Below are positions 1-11,128 of a DNA stretch of 64,000 nt, in pieces. A program made the position numbers and the translations under genes. The number at the start of each line of letters is the position of its first letter. Position 1 is the stretch's first letter. Under the pieces are notes generated by a model, which had not been told where the DNA came from, ran no database searches, and worked only from the letters and a program-made list of their open reading frames with translations. Origin of the DNA: Paralvinella palmiformis (taxonomy: Eukaryota > Annelida > Polychaeta > Terebellida > Alvinellidae); NCBI GenBank assembly GCA_025642065.1, contig JAODUP010000459.1, forward strand, positions 272,148 to 336,147, given 5' to 3'.

Positions 1-559
1 TATTATGATTATGCAATCCATAACACGTTTCAATTCAGTTTTTAATGTAAACCAAGTCAGAGCAAATCTTGTAAATTAAGGCATCATATAAAGTTGGCTG
101 GAAATACTCAATCAGTTGTATGCTTGCAGTTTATAATTTTTCGACTTTTTATCAACACATGTAAGTAAGTCACTCCTGAATAAAAAATACCCCTTTACAG
201 AGAAACACAAATCTAAAACAGTGATTGATACTCTGGTTTCTCAGATCAACATCATCACATATAAATCAACTCTCACCAAAGTATATTGGGGGAATCAACT
301 ACTAAAGTTCTATGAGCCAACTGGAACATCCAAATCAGCATTTAAAGAGATAATTGTGACATGGAGCACAATTGTGTGCACGATTCTGTTTTGACTGTTT
401 GTACACCAAAACTTTGACATGATCTACTAAAATATGTTAATGCATTTAACACATTAACTGACGGTTTTATATCAATGTTGTAAACTTATTAATACCAAAA
501 ATACTTGTAATTAATGATAGGTCTAGTAAAATCTTAGATCTTTAGTGTTTTGAAGTGGT
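1..559. other. Intergenic, no gene seen
   Basis: AT-rich sequence with no long reading frame, recognisable repeat or splice-flanked conserved peptide. A real exon of a gene starting left of the window could be missed. Confidence 0.5.
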
Positions 560-641
560 GCCTCCGTGGTCTAGCGGTAGCGTGTTGGACCACAGATTAC
601 TACCATCCATGTGCGAATCTCGGCCATAAAACATCAATCAT
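560..641 (+). repeat. SINE family A, internally deleted copy
   Basis: The tRNA-like head (CCTCCGTGGTCTAGCGG, then a box B-like GCGAATCTCGG) is joined straight to the family tail (ataaaacatcaatca). The roughly 110-bp body seen in full copies, such as the one near 55.2 kb, is absent. The family recurs on both strands through the window. Confidence 0.8.
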
Positions 642-1134
642 CTAATGTTTTGAAACATGTACCAACTTGATTTATCAATGCTTCCATTGTATCATACAAT
701 AGTTAGAGGATTCTATAGGCATGTGATACATGACAGTACAGTGATGACAAACACTGATTTGCTAAGATGTAAATCTCTGATCATTTTCCCAATTTCTCAT
801 TTTAACTCGCTTGTATTTATGTTATTTGATAATGATCCCCCCCCTCCCCCAATGAATTAACTGCTGTTTAAATTACTTCCAGACCATATATAAAAATTGT
901 CCATAATTTTTTGTAAGTTCAACAAAGGTGTTAGGAGTCCTATTAATCAGTGTATCAATCATTATTTGTTATATTTCTGTATTGAAGCCAGTATAATAGT
1001 TTTCACAGTTATGAATAAAGTTTTCATAGTAATTTTTATAATTACAGTCAACCGACAGACATTTATTAAAAAATCCTGGCATGATTTATATTATAGATGA
1101 AATAAAGGTCAAGTATTCAAGCTTAGTGGTGCAC
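642..1134. other. Intergenic, no gene seen
   Basis: AT-rich, with a C-rich run near 837-851. Short open frames here have no recognisable similarity or splice context. Confidence 0.45.
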
Positions 1135-1385
1135 CTTAAGTACAGGAGTACAGGGAAATCTCATAGTCCAGGTACAATGTACAAAGTTCATCAACAAATA
1201 ATCAGAAGGAGTGGAAAGTTAGGAAGGATAAGAAATAAGTCTGGAAAGGTGAGTTTTAAAATGGTGACGGAAATGAACTATGCTATTTGATGACGTAACA
1301 TGTTCAGGGAGTGAATCCCAAAGAGTAGGGACAGCGACTGACAAAGCACGAGTCCCAGTATGAGTTTTAACCTTGGGAACTGACA
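1135..1385 (-). mobile_element. Non-LTR retrotransposon 3' fragment (same family as 15.8 kb)
   Basis: This stretch closely resembles 15.84-16.07 kb, for example ggtgagttttaaaatggtga and the aactatgctatttgatga block. In the better copy the minus strand encodes the C-terminal part of a CR1/L2-like reverse transcriptase. Here the frame is broken and only the end of that region remains. The match fades at about 1385, before a (CA)n/poly-G tract. Confidence 0.7.
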
Positions 1386-1466
1386 AGATAACATTAAATT
1401 CTTAATCAGGATCAAACATGTTTCCATATAAGGAAAACTAGTAGAAGTAAACCGATCCTGCTGATT

Positions 1467-1468
<2 letters not shown>

Positions 1469-1501
<33 letters not shown>

Positions 1502-1510
1502 GGGGGGGGG
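1469..1510. repeat. (CA)n microsatellite followed by poly-G
   Basis: An uninterrupted AC array of about 31 bp is followed directly by a run of about 11 G. Confidence 0.95.
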
Positions 1511-2449
1511 TATCTGACGTGGTGTTTACGGACACAGGTTCAACATTGGTGTGAAGGTGAGAAAATCTGGACACTCAAAGTGAAGGTGAAGAATTCCAGA
1601 ATGAATCCAGAAGCGGAAGCTTCATGCAGAGTCCAATTAACACCCGTAATATATCACACTAGAGCGTGACCTCCATGTTGATGAGTGGCCCTCCAGGCTG
1701 CGATAAAAACATCACGTGACCTGTGGTGATCCGTATGTGGATAGAGACTGTTGGTGTGATTCAGAGGGTGAGTGGGTGGGTGATATTTTTTGTTTTATTT
1801 GTACTGATAACAACCAGGACAAAAGTCTCATGGGATATACTCTTTGTAGAAATGAGATGATGAAGAGGAAATCTTATATATTGTCAGAGGAAAAATATTC
1901 CCAGATTTAAGTTACATTGGGAATTAATACCATGACTTGTAGCTGTGGAGGGCCATACGATAGTAACTACCTTAAGACTATAATCAAATACAAATGGAGG
2001 ATTATGGATAATAATCTAATATGGCACAATGGGACATAATAACAACATATTCCTGGTCTGGATCACATCTATGAAAGCATAAGACGATACGTAAAAAAAT
2101 TAGGCTCCATATAAACAAGGCCAAGTATCAGCAGCCCACGCAGTGACAGGTCTTTAATAATATCTCAGAAGACCAAGTACTTATCAGTTATCTCAAGTAG
2201 CATCATTGTTATCTGTTCGTTAGATCAGTGGCAGATTAGTAACCCTCACCCATCTATAGATTGTGATCAATATTCTTTGATCTGATTTCTGAAGAGAACG
2301 GGTGGTGTGTTGATATTCCTTCTTATTATCATGATTAAAATCATCATCTACGATTGAGCCATTAACAGCCATCCAGCAAATACACAGGAATAATCTTAGC
2401 TTCTTTACCGTAAAATAGCAAAGCCAACAATACAATAATAAGAGACGAT
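1511..2449. other. Intergenic, no gene seen
   Basis: No conserved protein, RNA or repeat could be recognised. The short open frames lack codon structure or splice context. Confidence 0.4.
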
Positions 2450-2615
2450 GACTGATGATTTACGGCCACTTTTGTGTACAAGGTAGGTTAAATGGGACGA
2501 GCAACCTCCAAAGGTAATGAAGTGAAACACCCTTCAGATACCCTGATATGCCCACGCCGAGATTCGAACTCAGATGGCAGTGATCCAACGTGCTACCAGT
2601 TAGACCACAGAGGCG
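2450..2615 (-). repeat. SINE family A, near full length
   Basis: On the minus strand the order is CGCCTCTGTGGTCTAACTGG (tRNA-like head), a box B-like GTTCGAATCTCGGCG, the body with cattacctttggaggt, and the tail gtggccgtaaatcatc. Small differences from the other copies show it is an old insertion. Confidence 0.85.
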
Positions 2616-3090
2616 ACACTCGGTTAAACAACAATCAATTTGTATAACAGTGTTAATCAAAAACTAGAACCCGGTTACCTATTACCAGCTTTTAAGAAAG
2701 GTGGTTATCTAAGGTAGTATCCATGCACAATCATGTTTAAATTTCCTGCTCACAGAACCCGAACACCAATAAATAAGAAACTGCATGCACACACACTGTT
2801 TCCAAAAGAGAATTATTAATATTATCACAAGAGCCCGTGTACTGACAGTGACAAATTTAGCTAATACTTGTTCAGTGTAACACACCACAGTTTGTACACC
2901 AATATGATGGCGGTGATTAGAAACACCTTCTTTCTTATAAATATTAAACCTGTTAATAAGACCCACAGCTTGAAAACAATTTGTTGGGTAGTAAATAAGA
3001 CTATTCACTATTCAGGTTATTCACTAGTTCTAGAATTTGGATATCTTATATTTTGGTTTAACCTGCGTCCTCTCTGAGTAATTATTGCTC

Positions 3091-3492
3091 CAGATCTACC
3101 CAGCCTCTACCATAGACGAGCTAGAGGTGACATGATAGAGACATATATAAACACATGTCTGGAATATATGCAGTAGATGCTGAGCACATCATACCAGATA
3201 AATCATTCACTAGGGGTCACAGTTTCAAGTTAAAGAAAGAAAGATCAATGAAAAATATCAGGCAACAATACTACAGCAACAGGATAATAAACTCATGGAA
3301 GAAGTGGTTAGAGCACCCTCACTAAATGCATTTAAAACAGACTGGATAGTCATTGGCGGCAGTGTAAAAATAGCCAACACTCAGTACATGATGCGTATAA
3401 TTTAAACAAGTCTAATTTAGAAAGGCCTCGACCTGATACGGGCTATGTAGCCTAACTAAAATCAGAAGCGGCTGAGTATGAGTGTATGAGTA
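3091..3492 (+). mobile_element. LINE reverse-transcriptase C-terminal fragment
   Basis: The plus strand translates in two nearby frames to a non-LTR element C-terminus: LPSLYHRRARGDMIETY, then, after a frame slip near 3150, a stretch with TRGHSFKLKK and YYSNRIINSWKKW. The block [L]xxRRxRGDMIE...TRGHSxKL...FSxRVxxxWNxLP is typical of the tail of invertebrate non-LTR polyproteins. No open reverse transcriptase lies upstream, so this is a 5'-truncated dead copy. It probably ends near 3492, where a gagtgtatgag motif precedes AT-rich DNA. Confidence 0.75.
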
Positions 3493-4355
3493 ATATTATA
3501 ATATATTATTATTATTATTATTATCATCATATAACTATTATTAATTATAAGCTGTTGTTTAAAATATTTATCTATATCCATGTGTTGGGCTCAATGCAAG
3601 TAACAATATAGATCTAGACGTCTAGAAGCACGTGACTAAAATCACTAGCCACTGTTTAGTTGTTGTCAAACTTTAACCCTTCTCAGACATGGTGATATAA
3701 GACGTCAGCGGCAGCAGACGATATACAATCATCATTTAGGGACGGAAGTTATTAGAATGGACTCGCCCTCGCAACAACCAACCTCCATTAGTGAGTGATC
3801 AACAAATATGATGGCTTCCACTAAACGACGACGTGAAACCTGAGCAACTCCAAAGGGCGGGATAGATAGTAAAGCTCAACAAATCATTACACACACACAC
3901 ACACACACACACACCCGTAAAAATCAACTGACAACGGAAAGGAACCAGATGTGGATTTCTGCAAAAGGATAACATATGACAAAGTTAGAGAATGGAAACA
4001 ATTGGGATATATTTAACAAAAACAGTGATGATATATATATATATATATATATATCACGTGATACAAAATGGTAGACGTTTACCAGGGATATAACAAGTAT
4101 GGTGTGTGATACGATACAGGAAGATTAATGCTATTGCTCGCTATTAACAGATGGATATGGTTTGTATGGGTGCTGATAAAACAGTTATTTCAATGTATGT
4201 GTACACATATATTAAACAATTTGACCGTTTAATTGTTTATTATGTCAGTGGATACGCGACATATTAATTTGTTAAAATCTTCTCGTGAACATACCACAGA
4301 AAAGATAACACAATAACAGTCAGTTATGTTTAAGATTGCTATTATCAATTTTGCG

Positions 4356-4356
<1 letters not shown>
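3493..4356. other. Intergenic with short microsatellites
   Basis: Holds ATT repeats near 3500-3525, a (CA)n tract at about 3890-3914 and a (TA)n tract at about 4031-4053. No gene was recognised. Confidence 0.5.

Positions 4357-4406
<50 letters not shown>
4357..4406. repeat. (TA)n microsatellite
   Basis: An uninterrupted TA array of about 50 bp. Confidence 0.97.
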
Positions 4407-4409
<3 letters not shown>

Positions 4410-4840
4410 TACATCAACATATCTTTGGCTGTTCGTAATTCGGTTGTGTCCAAGTCATTATCTCACTCTTGCGGATTTTACTTTGTTGCGCGACTCGTGC
4501 ATGCATGTGTGATTGTATGCCTTGAAATTACAACAGGACTCTCAGGCTTCTTTCCGAGAAGTCTAATGTTATTATTAGGCAATCAATAAAATGGCAGTCT
4601 GAGAGAAGGCCCATAAATAGATCAAATACGGACCACAACCGAAGCACACACACCGAGAACCAGATGCGTCCACTCCCATCGGATAATGTAGACGTTCCCG
4701 AATAATATCTGTTCTGTTCTTTATCATCAGATTACGACTGAACACTGATTGATAAGGCTAGATTAGTACCAATGACGCGTACCATTGGCGGCCTCGGACA
4801 GTCACCTTATCCAACCTGAAGGTGGCGGTGACCAGAGACG

Positions 4841-6076
4841 GTGCCGGGGAAAATGAGTAGAGCGTTCGACACCGAAGGCAATGACTCACTGGGTGACTTC
4901 AACGACACCGTCCGCGCCAGAAACCTGACAATGACGGATAGATTGTTGATAAAACACGTCGGTTTATCGGTGGTCAGCTTCTTCGCCATTATCGGTAATG
5001 CTTTGCTGATCTTCACCATTGTACGTAACCGTCACCTTCGTACGACGACCAACGTGTTTATCGTCTCTCTGGCCACGGCCGATCTGGTCTTTGGCTTCCC
5101 GATCGTACCCATACACATCGTGGCCGAGAGTGCCGAGGGACCGATGTTTGGCCTCTCGTTGACCAGTGTCTGTCTTGTGTCGATGTCGCTGACCAGTTTC
5201 CAGATCGCCACTTCCGTCCTGTCACTGTTCGCCATCACCGTCGAGCGATACCTCTGCATCCTACATCCGCTGAAGCATCGGAAGTGGGCGCGGCCGCATT
5301 CGGTGGCCGCCATCATCGGTGCACTATGGAGCTACGGCCTCCTGATTGGTGCCATTCCGATGATGGGATGGAACGCCTTCCAGCACTACGTTCCCTGGGA
5401 GTCGGGTGGGAATTCCGGTGGGATTCCCGTTCCTCGGTGTCACTTCGTTATCGCCAACACTGGCCAATATATCGGGTTTTTATTCTTCGTCGTCTTGTTT
5501 CCGGTCTACTCGGCCATGCCTTATCTCTACTGGCATATGTTTTGGGCCGTCAGACAATTTATCAGTCGGAGGTTATCTCGGAACACTCACCACGTAGTGA
5601 CGAGCACTGACGTCATTGCCCAGCAGATCGGCAGGCGAGAACAGTCGGTACGCCGGCGGACCAACCGTAGATCGTTACGACTTCTGGTCGTACTGACCAT
5701 CTACTCGGTGTTCTCCTGGACACCGGAACTTATCTGGTACATGGCGGCCACCAGGGGATTCACCCTGACACACATGAATCCCGAAAGGTTCCAGAACATC
5801 CCGATCTCCATGCTTTACTACCAGATCGCCTCGAACTTCGGCTTCGCCAGCTCAGCACTCAATCCGTACATTTATGGACTCGGGAACGTTCGGATCAGGA
5901 GAGCTGTGCTCAACATGTTCCGCAGCTGCGGATGTCGAAAGGTTAACTGTACGTGTCGTAACACTGATCACTTAGAGTTATATTCGGCCTCCTGTCACTT
6001 AGCTAATGGAGTTCATATCGCGCGGGCATCGTCCATAAGATCCAGAAGTAGAAATGTCTTAGACCGTCTAAATTAG
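4841..6076 (+). CDS. Class A (rhodopsin-like) GPCR, intronless
   Basis: A single-exon frame encodes a 411-residue seven-transmembrane receptor of the plasma membrane. Family landmarks are all present: IGN53 in TM1, LATAD81 in TM2, ERY (135-137) replacing DRY after TM3, cysteines 111 and 200 placed for the TM3-ECL2 disulfide, SWTP (292-295) replacing CWxP in TM6, and NP-YIY (341-345) in TM7. The short N-terminus has N-glycosylation sequons (NDS14, NDT21, NLT28). The tail has clustered cysteines (363-372) suited to palmitoylation, then an Arg/Ser-rich end. The first ATG was chosen; the one at residue 5 is also possible. MGWN in TM4 and the NPYIYGLGN context recall adenosine-like receptors of lophotrochozoans, but the ligand cannot be assigned. 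The CDS is much more GC-rich than its flanks. A damaged relative lies at 11.1 kb, suggesting a local receptor cluster. Confidence 0.93.
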   Translation: MPGKMSRAFDTEGNDSLGDFNDTVRARNLTMTDRLLIKHVGLSVVSFFAIIGNALLIFTIVRNRHLRTTTNVFIVSLATADLVFGFPIVPIHIVAESAEGPMFGLSLTSVCLVSMSLTSFQIATSVLSLFAITVERYLCILHPLKHRKWARPHSVAAIIGALWSYGLLIGAIPMMGWNAFQHYVPWESGGNSGGIPVPRCHFVIANTGQYIGFLFFVVLFPVYSAMPYLYWHMFWAVRQFISRRLSRNTHHVVTSTDVIAQQIGRREQSVRRRTNRRSLRLLVVLTIYSVFSWTPELIWYMAATRGFTLTHMNPERFQNIPISMLYYQIASNFGFASSALNPYIYGLGNVRIRRAVLNMFRSCGCRKVNCTCRNTDHLELYSASCHLANGVHIARASSIRSRSRNVLDRLN

Positions 6077-6090
6077 ACGAAACTTTGTAA

Positions 6091-6092
<2 letters not shown>

Positions 6093-6140
<48 letters not shown>
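6093..6140. repeat. (AT)n microsatellite, left arm around a SINE
   Basis: An AT array of about 48 bp that stops exactly where the SINE at 6141-6326 begins. A second array resumes on the other side. Confidence 0.95.
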
Positions 6141-6144
<4 letters not shown>

Positions 6145-6325
6145 ATGATGACGTTGATATTTTACGGCAACTTTTGCCCAAGGTAGGCTAAATTGGTCAA
6201 GCGACCTCCAAAGGTAATGAAGCGAAGTCAAAGAAGAAACACCCTTCAGATATGCCTACGCCTAGATTCGAACACGGGTGGTAATGATCTGTGGTCGAAC
6301 ACGCTACCGCTAGACCACGGAGGCG

Positions 6326-6326
<1 letters not shown>
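6141..6326 (-). repeat. SINE family A, near full length, inside (AT)n
   Basis: On the minus strand it carries GCGCCTCCGTGGTCTAGCGG, box B-like GTTCGAATCTAGGCG, the body and a gatgatgatgat-type tail. It is bounded on both sides by AT arrays. Confidence 0.9.

Positions 6327-6328
<2 letters not shown>

Positions 6329-6372
<44 letters not shown>
6329..6372. repeat. (AT)n microsatellite, right arm around a SINE
   Basis: An AT array of about 44 bp, resuming directly after the SINE. Confidence 0.95.
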
Positions 6373-6374
<2 letters not shown>

Positions 6375-6937
6375 CATGGTATGACAAGAAGATATTGGAA
6401 CATGGTATGACAACATTAGAATCCTAATGTCTACCGTCGTTATTACAGTTGTTACAATCATTGATAAAGCTCGTTTATATAAAGTATCTGTAATTCCAAA
6501 TGTTGTTTTTACAGGGTCTTTTCACATTTAACGACCTTTCAGTATAACCTTTATAGTTGTTATTAATGTTGTTACATCACATATGTTGTCATCAGTATAA
6601 GTTATGGGGACTGTAAACGAGGTAAAACTTCTTAACATATAATACTTTCTCATCAAAGAAAGTTTACTATAAAAACTAGCCGTTGCAAAATCTATTTTAT
6701 ATTCAAGCAACATGCATTCTGTATATACTAGCATTCTACACACACACACACACACACACACTGAATGGGCTCGATGGCGAAACGGCTTAGATGGTGAACG
6801 TCGCCGGAACCTATGTGAAACCATCACATCAACACCTCCCCCCCTCCCCCCGAACAGTTCGAAAGATGTCTGTATAACATCGGATAAGTATAAAGATGGC
6901 TGTCGGCAGGGTTGACCGAAAGAGACCCGTTGAGGTA

Positions 6938-7121
6938 GAAGTGATGATTATTGATGTTTTACAGAAACTTCTGTACACATGGTAGGCTAAAAAGGCCACG
7001 CGACCTCCAAATGTAATGAAGCGAAGTCAAAGATGAAACACCAGATATGCCCACGTCGAGATTCGAACTCAGGTGGTAGTGATCTGTGATCCAACGCGCT
7101 ACCAACTAGACCGCGGAGGCG
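6938..7121 (-). repeat. SINE family A copy
   Basis: The minus strand carries CGCCTCCGCGGTCTAGTTGG, box B-like GTTCGAATCTCGACG, a body with a small deletion after the head, and tail homology (tacagaaacttctgtacac). Confidence 0.85.
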
Positions 7122-9020
7122 TCCACCCTTTGAGCAGAAAGATGAGAAACTGTTACACAAGCCTTGCGTATTATATTATAGCTATCATGAAGTTTAGTAT
7201 CTGTATTTGGTTTAGGAATAAGATCGGTTTAATTTTATGATACGACAAAAATCATATTCTTGCTTGTTCATAATTAGTATCGATATTGTGATAATTTGAC
7301 TTTTCAGCTAGACATAATGTGAGATTTTATGACTTAAGTCTACATTATAAATAACCATTTGTTAATATGTCATCTTTATCAATTAGAAAGTGACCACTGA
7401 GAACCAGTTTTAAAAAGGAATGTGCCCAAAAGTGACGAATAATTCCAATAAAAGTCTTTGTTAGTAGAATTATTGTAAAAAGGTACAGACGATGAACGAG
7501 CGGCAGATTTCCAACGCGCAAATATTTTGAGCAACAAAATATATTAATAACAAGACACCATAACACGGGAAACAAACAAAGACATGTCGGTATAAATTAT
7601 TATTGTCACATGGAGACGTGTTTTGATTTTGGTTTAGGTTTGAGAATCACAGTCGAACAACAGCTGTCGATTTGTGTTCGTTCATCAAGATGATGTTGAT
7701 GAAACAGCAGCTAAACACAGCAATAGATATTGATCGATCGGTTATTGAAATATGGAGGTTGAATCAACCAGAGAAGAGTTCATCAAATTGAAAGGTAGAA
7801 GAACCCCCCCCCCCTCCCCCCAAACAAACACAACAGCTAACATTCCAAATACATCCTTTAACCAACCTTTTTTAAGCGTAACAACAAATTAAATGTAGAG
7901 CTTGGTGCCATCTGTACTTGAGACACGTAATTATGACTCGGTGTGGTAATGTTGACTTTAAATGGTGTATTCAAATTATTTGCTAAGAAGACCTTATAAC
8001 AAAATCATACGTATTGGAACTAAACGAACAACACTAACTCACATACGGGTATTCCCAGTGGCCAAGGCCATTAAATTATAGTCGAGTTACTCGAAAAAGG
8101 TTTGTGTCATTTACAACTGAGGGTAAAGAACAATTATCAGTGTTTATATTTGTGTTTAATGTGATTACTTAGAAAACAAGGCGCGATAGATAAAGTGTAT
8201 GTGTGTGTGTGTGTTGCGAAAATGTCATGGGTACGTCATTTCCGGCTTGACCCAGAGTTACGTTCATTATGTTTTGTATTACCGTGTCCCATATTTTGTT
8301 TATTTGTCTACGGCATACACAACAAATTACCATAAAACAACAACATTTAATACATTTACCTGAATAATAGTTTACAAAAAGGAAAAAAATGCTTGAAATA
8401 TTTAACCACTACCTAATAAAATCTCAAATATAATCGGCCATTTTATTTCTGGAAAGCATCCATCACTTTGGATATATATAAATAAAAATTATGATAAAAT
8501 TAACCCTGACCTTGAATAACAAGTAATTTATGCACAATATGCTCCAAACTGAATCGTGTATTTCACTTGATTTCATCATGAATTTGCCTATAGATTTGTT
8601 CAATTACATATTAAGAGACAGTTACATGATATCAAAAAATTCGATTCCCAACTCCTATTGGTATAAACTCATCGCCGGAAACTCTGAAGTGATCAAATTA
8701 ACTCTTCTAGCAGCATGTAAGTTGCTGTTATCTGATAATGGAGATCGATATTTGCCCTATGATCAGTCCTAAGATCAGAGATCGATACACACTGGTGACC
8801 CTACACGTATTTTATAAATGACATCAGAATGTTGACTCGACTCCACAGTTTCCCAAACATGGCAACAATCTTGTCACCAAACACGTCCCAAGTGGTAAAT
8901 GGCTGTGGATCTCTCTCAATTTAACTCTGTAACGCAGCTTGTTTTCACCATCACTTTGGAATTTCTTATAAACAACTGTTCTCATCATTTATCTATATGA
9001 CGCTGCTCCGATGACGCGGT
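7122..9020. other. Intergenic, no gene seen
   Basis: AT-rich, with a C-rich tract near 7805-7820 and a short TG tract near 8200. The only longish frame (8530-8772, plus) has no recognised motif and no splice context. Confidence 0.4.
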
Positions 9021-9025
9021 TTAGT

Positions 9026-9350
9026 GAGCTCCGGTGGGTCACAGGTTCGATCACAGCAAGAGGTCGAAACTTTTCCAGAGATTAATTTCTCGGCTCACAA
9101 CATCGTAGGTGGCTGACCACGTTAAATGGTGCTGCCGTCTCAACTGAATTATTTAAAATATAGGGTTAAGTTAAAGACCCCTGAGGACGTAAAACACACT
9201 GGCAGTGACCACCCTCAGGGTATTTCGGCTCCATCTTTCCGTACTGCTCCCCTGTGAGTGGTGGGGAGGGGGTTTCTCAACCACTCCAACATAGAGGCTG
9301 TGCTAAATAAGTGACAGCCTGGGGATTCTCCCCGAAAAAACAAAGCAAAG
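9026..9350 (+). repeat. SINE family B (long tRNA-headed), copy 1
   Basis: Matches the copies at 30.55-30.90, 34.79-34.99 and 36.92-37.05 kb. Order: GAGCTCCGGTGGGTCACAGG head (the box A part is deleted compared with 30.9 kb), box B-like GGTTCGATC, the aattaatttctcggctcaca block, the caccctcagggtatttcggc block and the tail ggggattctccccgaa. The tail contains a GGGGA/TCCCC palindrome that could form a hairpin. Confidence 0.85.
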
Positions 9351-9420
9351 CAATGACGCGATAGTTAGAGCTATGCGCTGCAAACCCACAGGTTGTGGGT
9401 TAGAATACGCCTCATACCTG
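9351..9420 (+). repeat. SINE family C head fragment
   Basis: A tRNA-like segment (GATAGTTAGAGCTATGCGCTGC, with box B-like GGTTGTGGGTTAGAATACG) follows family B copy 1 directly. The body is missing. Confidence 0.5.
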
Positions 9421-9439
9421 TGTTTGTGGGATGTTACAT

Positions 9440-9483
9440 CGGGCAGTGATTGATGATTGATGTTTTACGGCCACTTTTGTGCA
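9440..9483 (-). repeat. SINE family A tail fragment
   Basis: Only the 3' end of the family (gttttacggccacttttgtg) remains. Confidence 0.7.
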
Positions 9484-10028
9484 GTATTCCCTTGTTATAT
9501 CGCAGGCGTGACCACCGTCTCTCTCCCCTTCTTATTAAGTTCTAATACCGGATACTTCTTTGCTTTTTGTAGTTTGGGGATTGACTCCACAAGCTCTATC
9601 TTACTGAACACAGCTTGATACTGGATAAAATCATCGTAACATCTTAGCCCTAAATCAGTTCCCAATAAATATGGTACAAAATATACTATCCAATTCTTCA
9701 GTGTTATACATCTATATGCATATCTCAGAATTATAGCAATATTTCAAAAGAACAGAAGAAATAAATCAAAGCTACGTATTACAAGTCAAACAACAGAAGA
9801 GTGTGACCAGAATTTAGTTACTTCCGATTACAGATTGTCAGTTTGGTGAACAAATAACCAGAAACACACGAAACCGTAATGTACGCACTATTAACACGTA
9901 AATGGAGTAGACAGAACGATTGAGTTGTTGACTTCTGGGTAACTCGAACTTGGTTGTTATAGAACATTTGCTATCATGTGTCAGGTGTTCAATCACATAA
10001 ACGCACGCACGCACACATGCACACACAC

Positions 10029-10350
10029 ACAGAGAGAGAGAGAAGGGGGGGGATACTAAAACCTTCACACGGCTGATTGTGTATAAAGGGAAATGGTAGT
10101 GCGGTTGGCCACATATCTATAGCATCTGGGTTCAAACCCCGACCGGGCTATGTCGGAATGGTGTTTCATATTTCACTTAGCCTGATTACCTTTGGAGGTG
10201 GCTCGGCCCATTTAGCCTACCTTGTGCACAAAAGGGGCTTTAAAACAGCAACATTTTAAACCGGCAGAGATATCTTAGCCCGAAATTACAACATTCATAT
10301 ACACTGTAATAGGAGTACTGTTTTGAGAAAACTGCAATTTGTTTATTATG
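10029..10350 (+). repeat. Composite repeat carrying a divergent family A SINE, copy 1
   Basis: Shares left flank (taaaaccttc, then gattgtgtataaa) and right flank (ggagtactgttttgagaaaa) with 61.74-62.04 kb. The embedded SINE (about 10091-10250) belongs to a subfamily with GCGGTTGGCCACATATCTAT and box B-like GGGTTCAAACCCCGAC. Both copies follow a (CA)n(GA)n tract. Confidence 0.75.
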
Positions 10351-11128
10351 ACTCACATTTGGAACAAAGTTTAGATTTTCTTTTCAATTTCCATTGTTTA
10401 AATTAGTCAAATTATAACTCGGTAATAGATCTGGTGCAATCAAACCATTAAAACCAAAACAATGCTAAGAGTTGTAAAGCTAAAGCTGGCACATTAACAC
10501 ACCTTCGATCAGACAAGTAGCACATTTATATTTTTATTATTAATCAGTGTCAGAGATGTTATCTCTGGAATACACCAGATACCGTACTATCGTCGTAGTA
10601 CCGGATTTGAGGCCACCGAGAACACGACCTTCATACCAAGAGTGCCTATATCCCATTAATGGCCGGACCCGATTCGACCAGATAAACAGCAATAAACGAT
10701 CAGCATCCGCTATAATGAACCTCAATCTGTTGTCGGGAAGCCGGTGTGATGTTCGTGCGAGATCCAGTTCACTTTAAGACTGACAAAACACCGACCAACA
10801 GGTCCATAGTCGTTGTCTTGTTTTTCATTCCAACTTCTTTGAGGGCTCTAATTGACTTAGCTGGTGTTTATTTTGATCGGAAACCGACCTCGCAGCGGTA
10901 AATAAATGGACAGCCTACAAAATGGTGATTTGAGCTGAGCTAGCGATATAGGTTAATTGACTTTTATCAAGGACACAACACACGGGAGGTTAATCGTGTC
11001 CAGAATGGTATTTTCGGAAAGCGGATTCCACATTGGATTTGTGTGGAGTCTCCACCTGATCCGATTCCACCAATTATACGCCCCAGAGAGTAATCCGAAT
11101 CGGGATAGCCCATCCCGATCGCGTAATC
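10351..11128. other. Intergenic upstream of the GPCR pseudogene
   Basis: No repeat or conserved peptide recognised. Open frames near 10547-10777 overlap on both strands and have no family features. Confidence 0.4.

Noticed and set aside
560..632. Genuine tRNA genes at the many box A/box B-like sites
   Set aside because: The sequences share one repeated context with SINE bodies and tails, and none folds by eye into a complete cloverleaf with a plausible anticodon arm and acceptor stem.
4326..4589. 87-codon frame before the GPCR
   Set aside because: Much of it is a (TA)n array read as Tyr-Ile; no splice link to the receptor.
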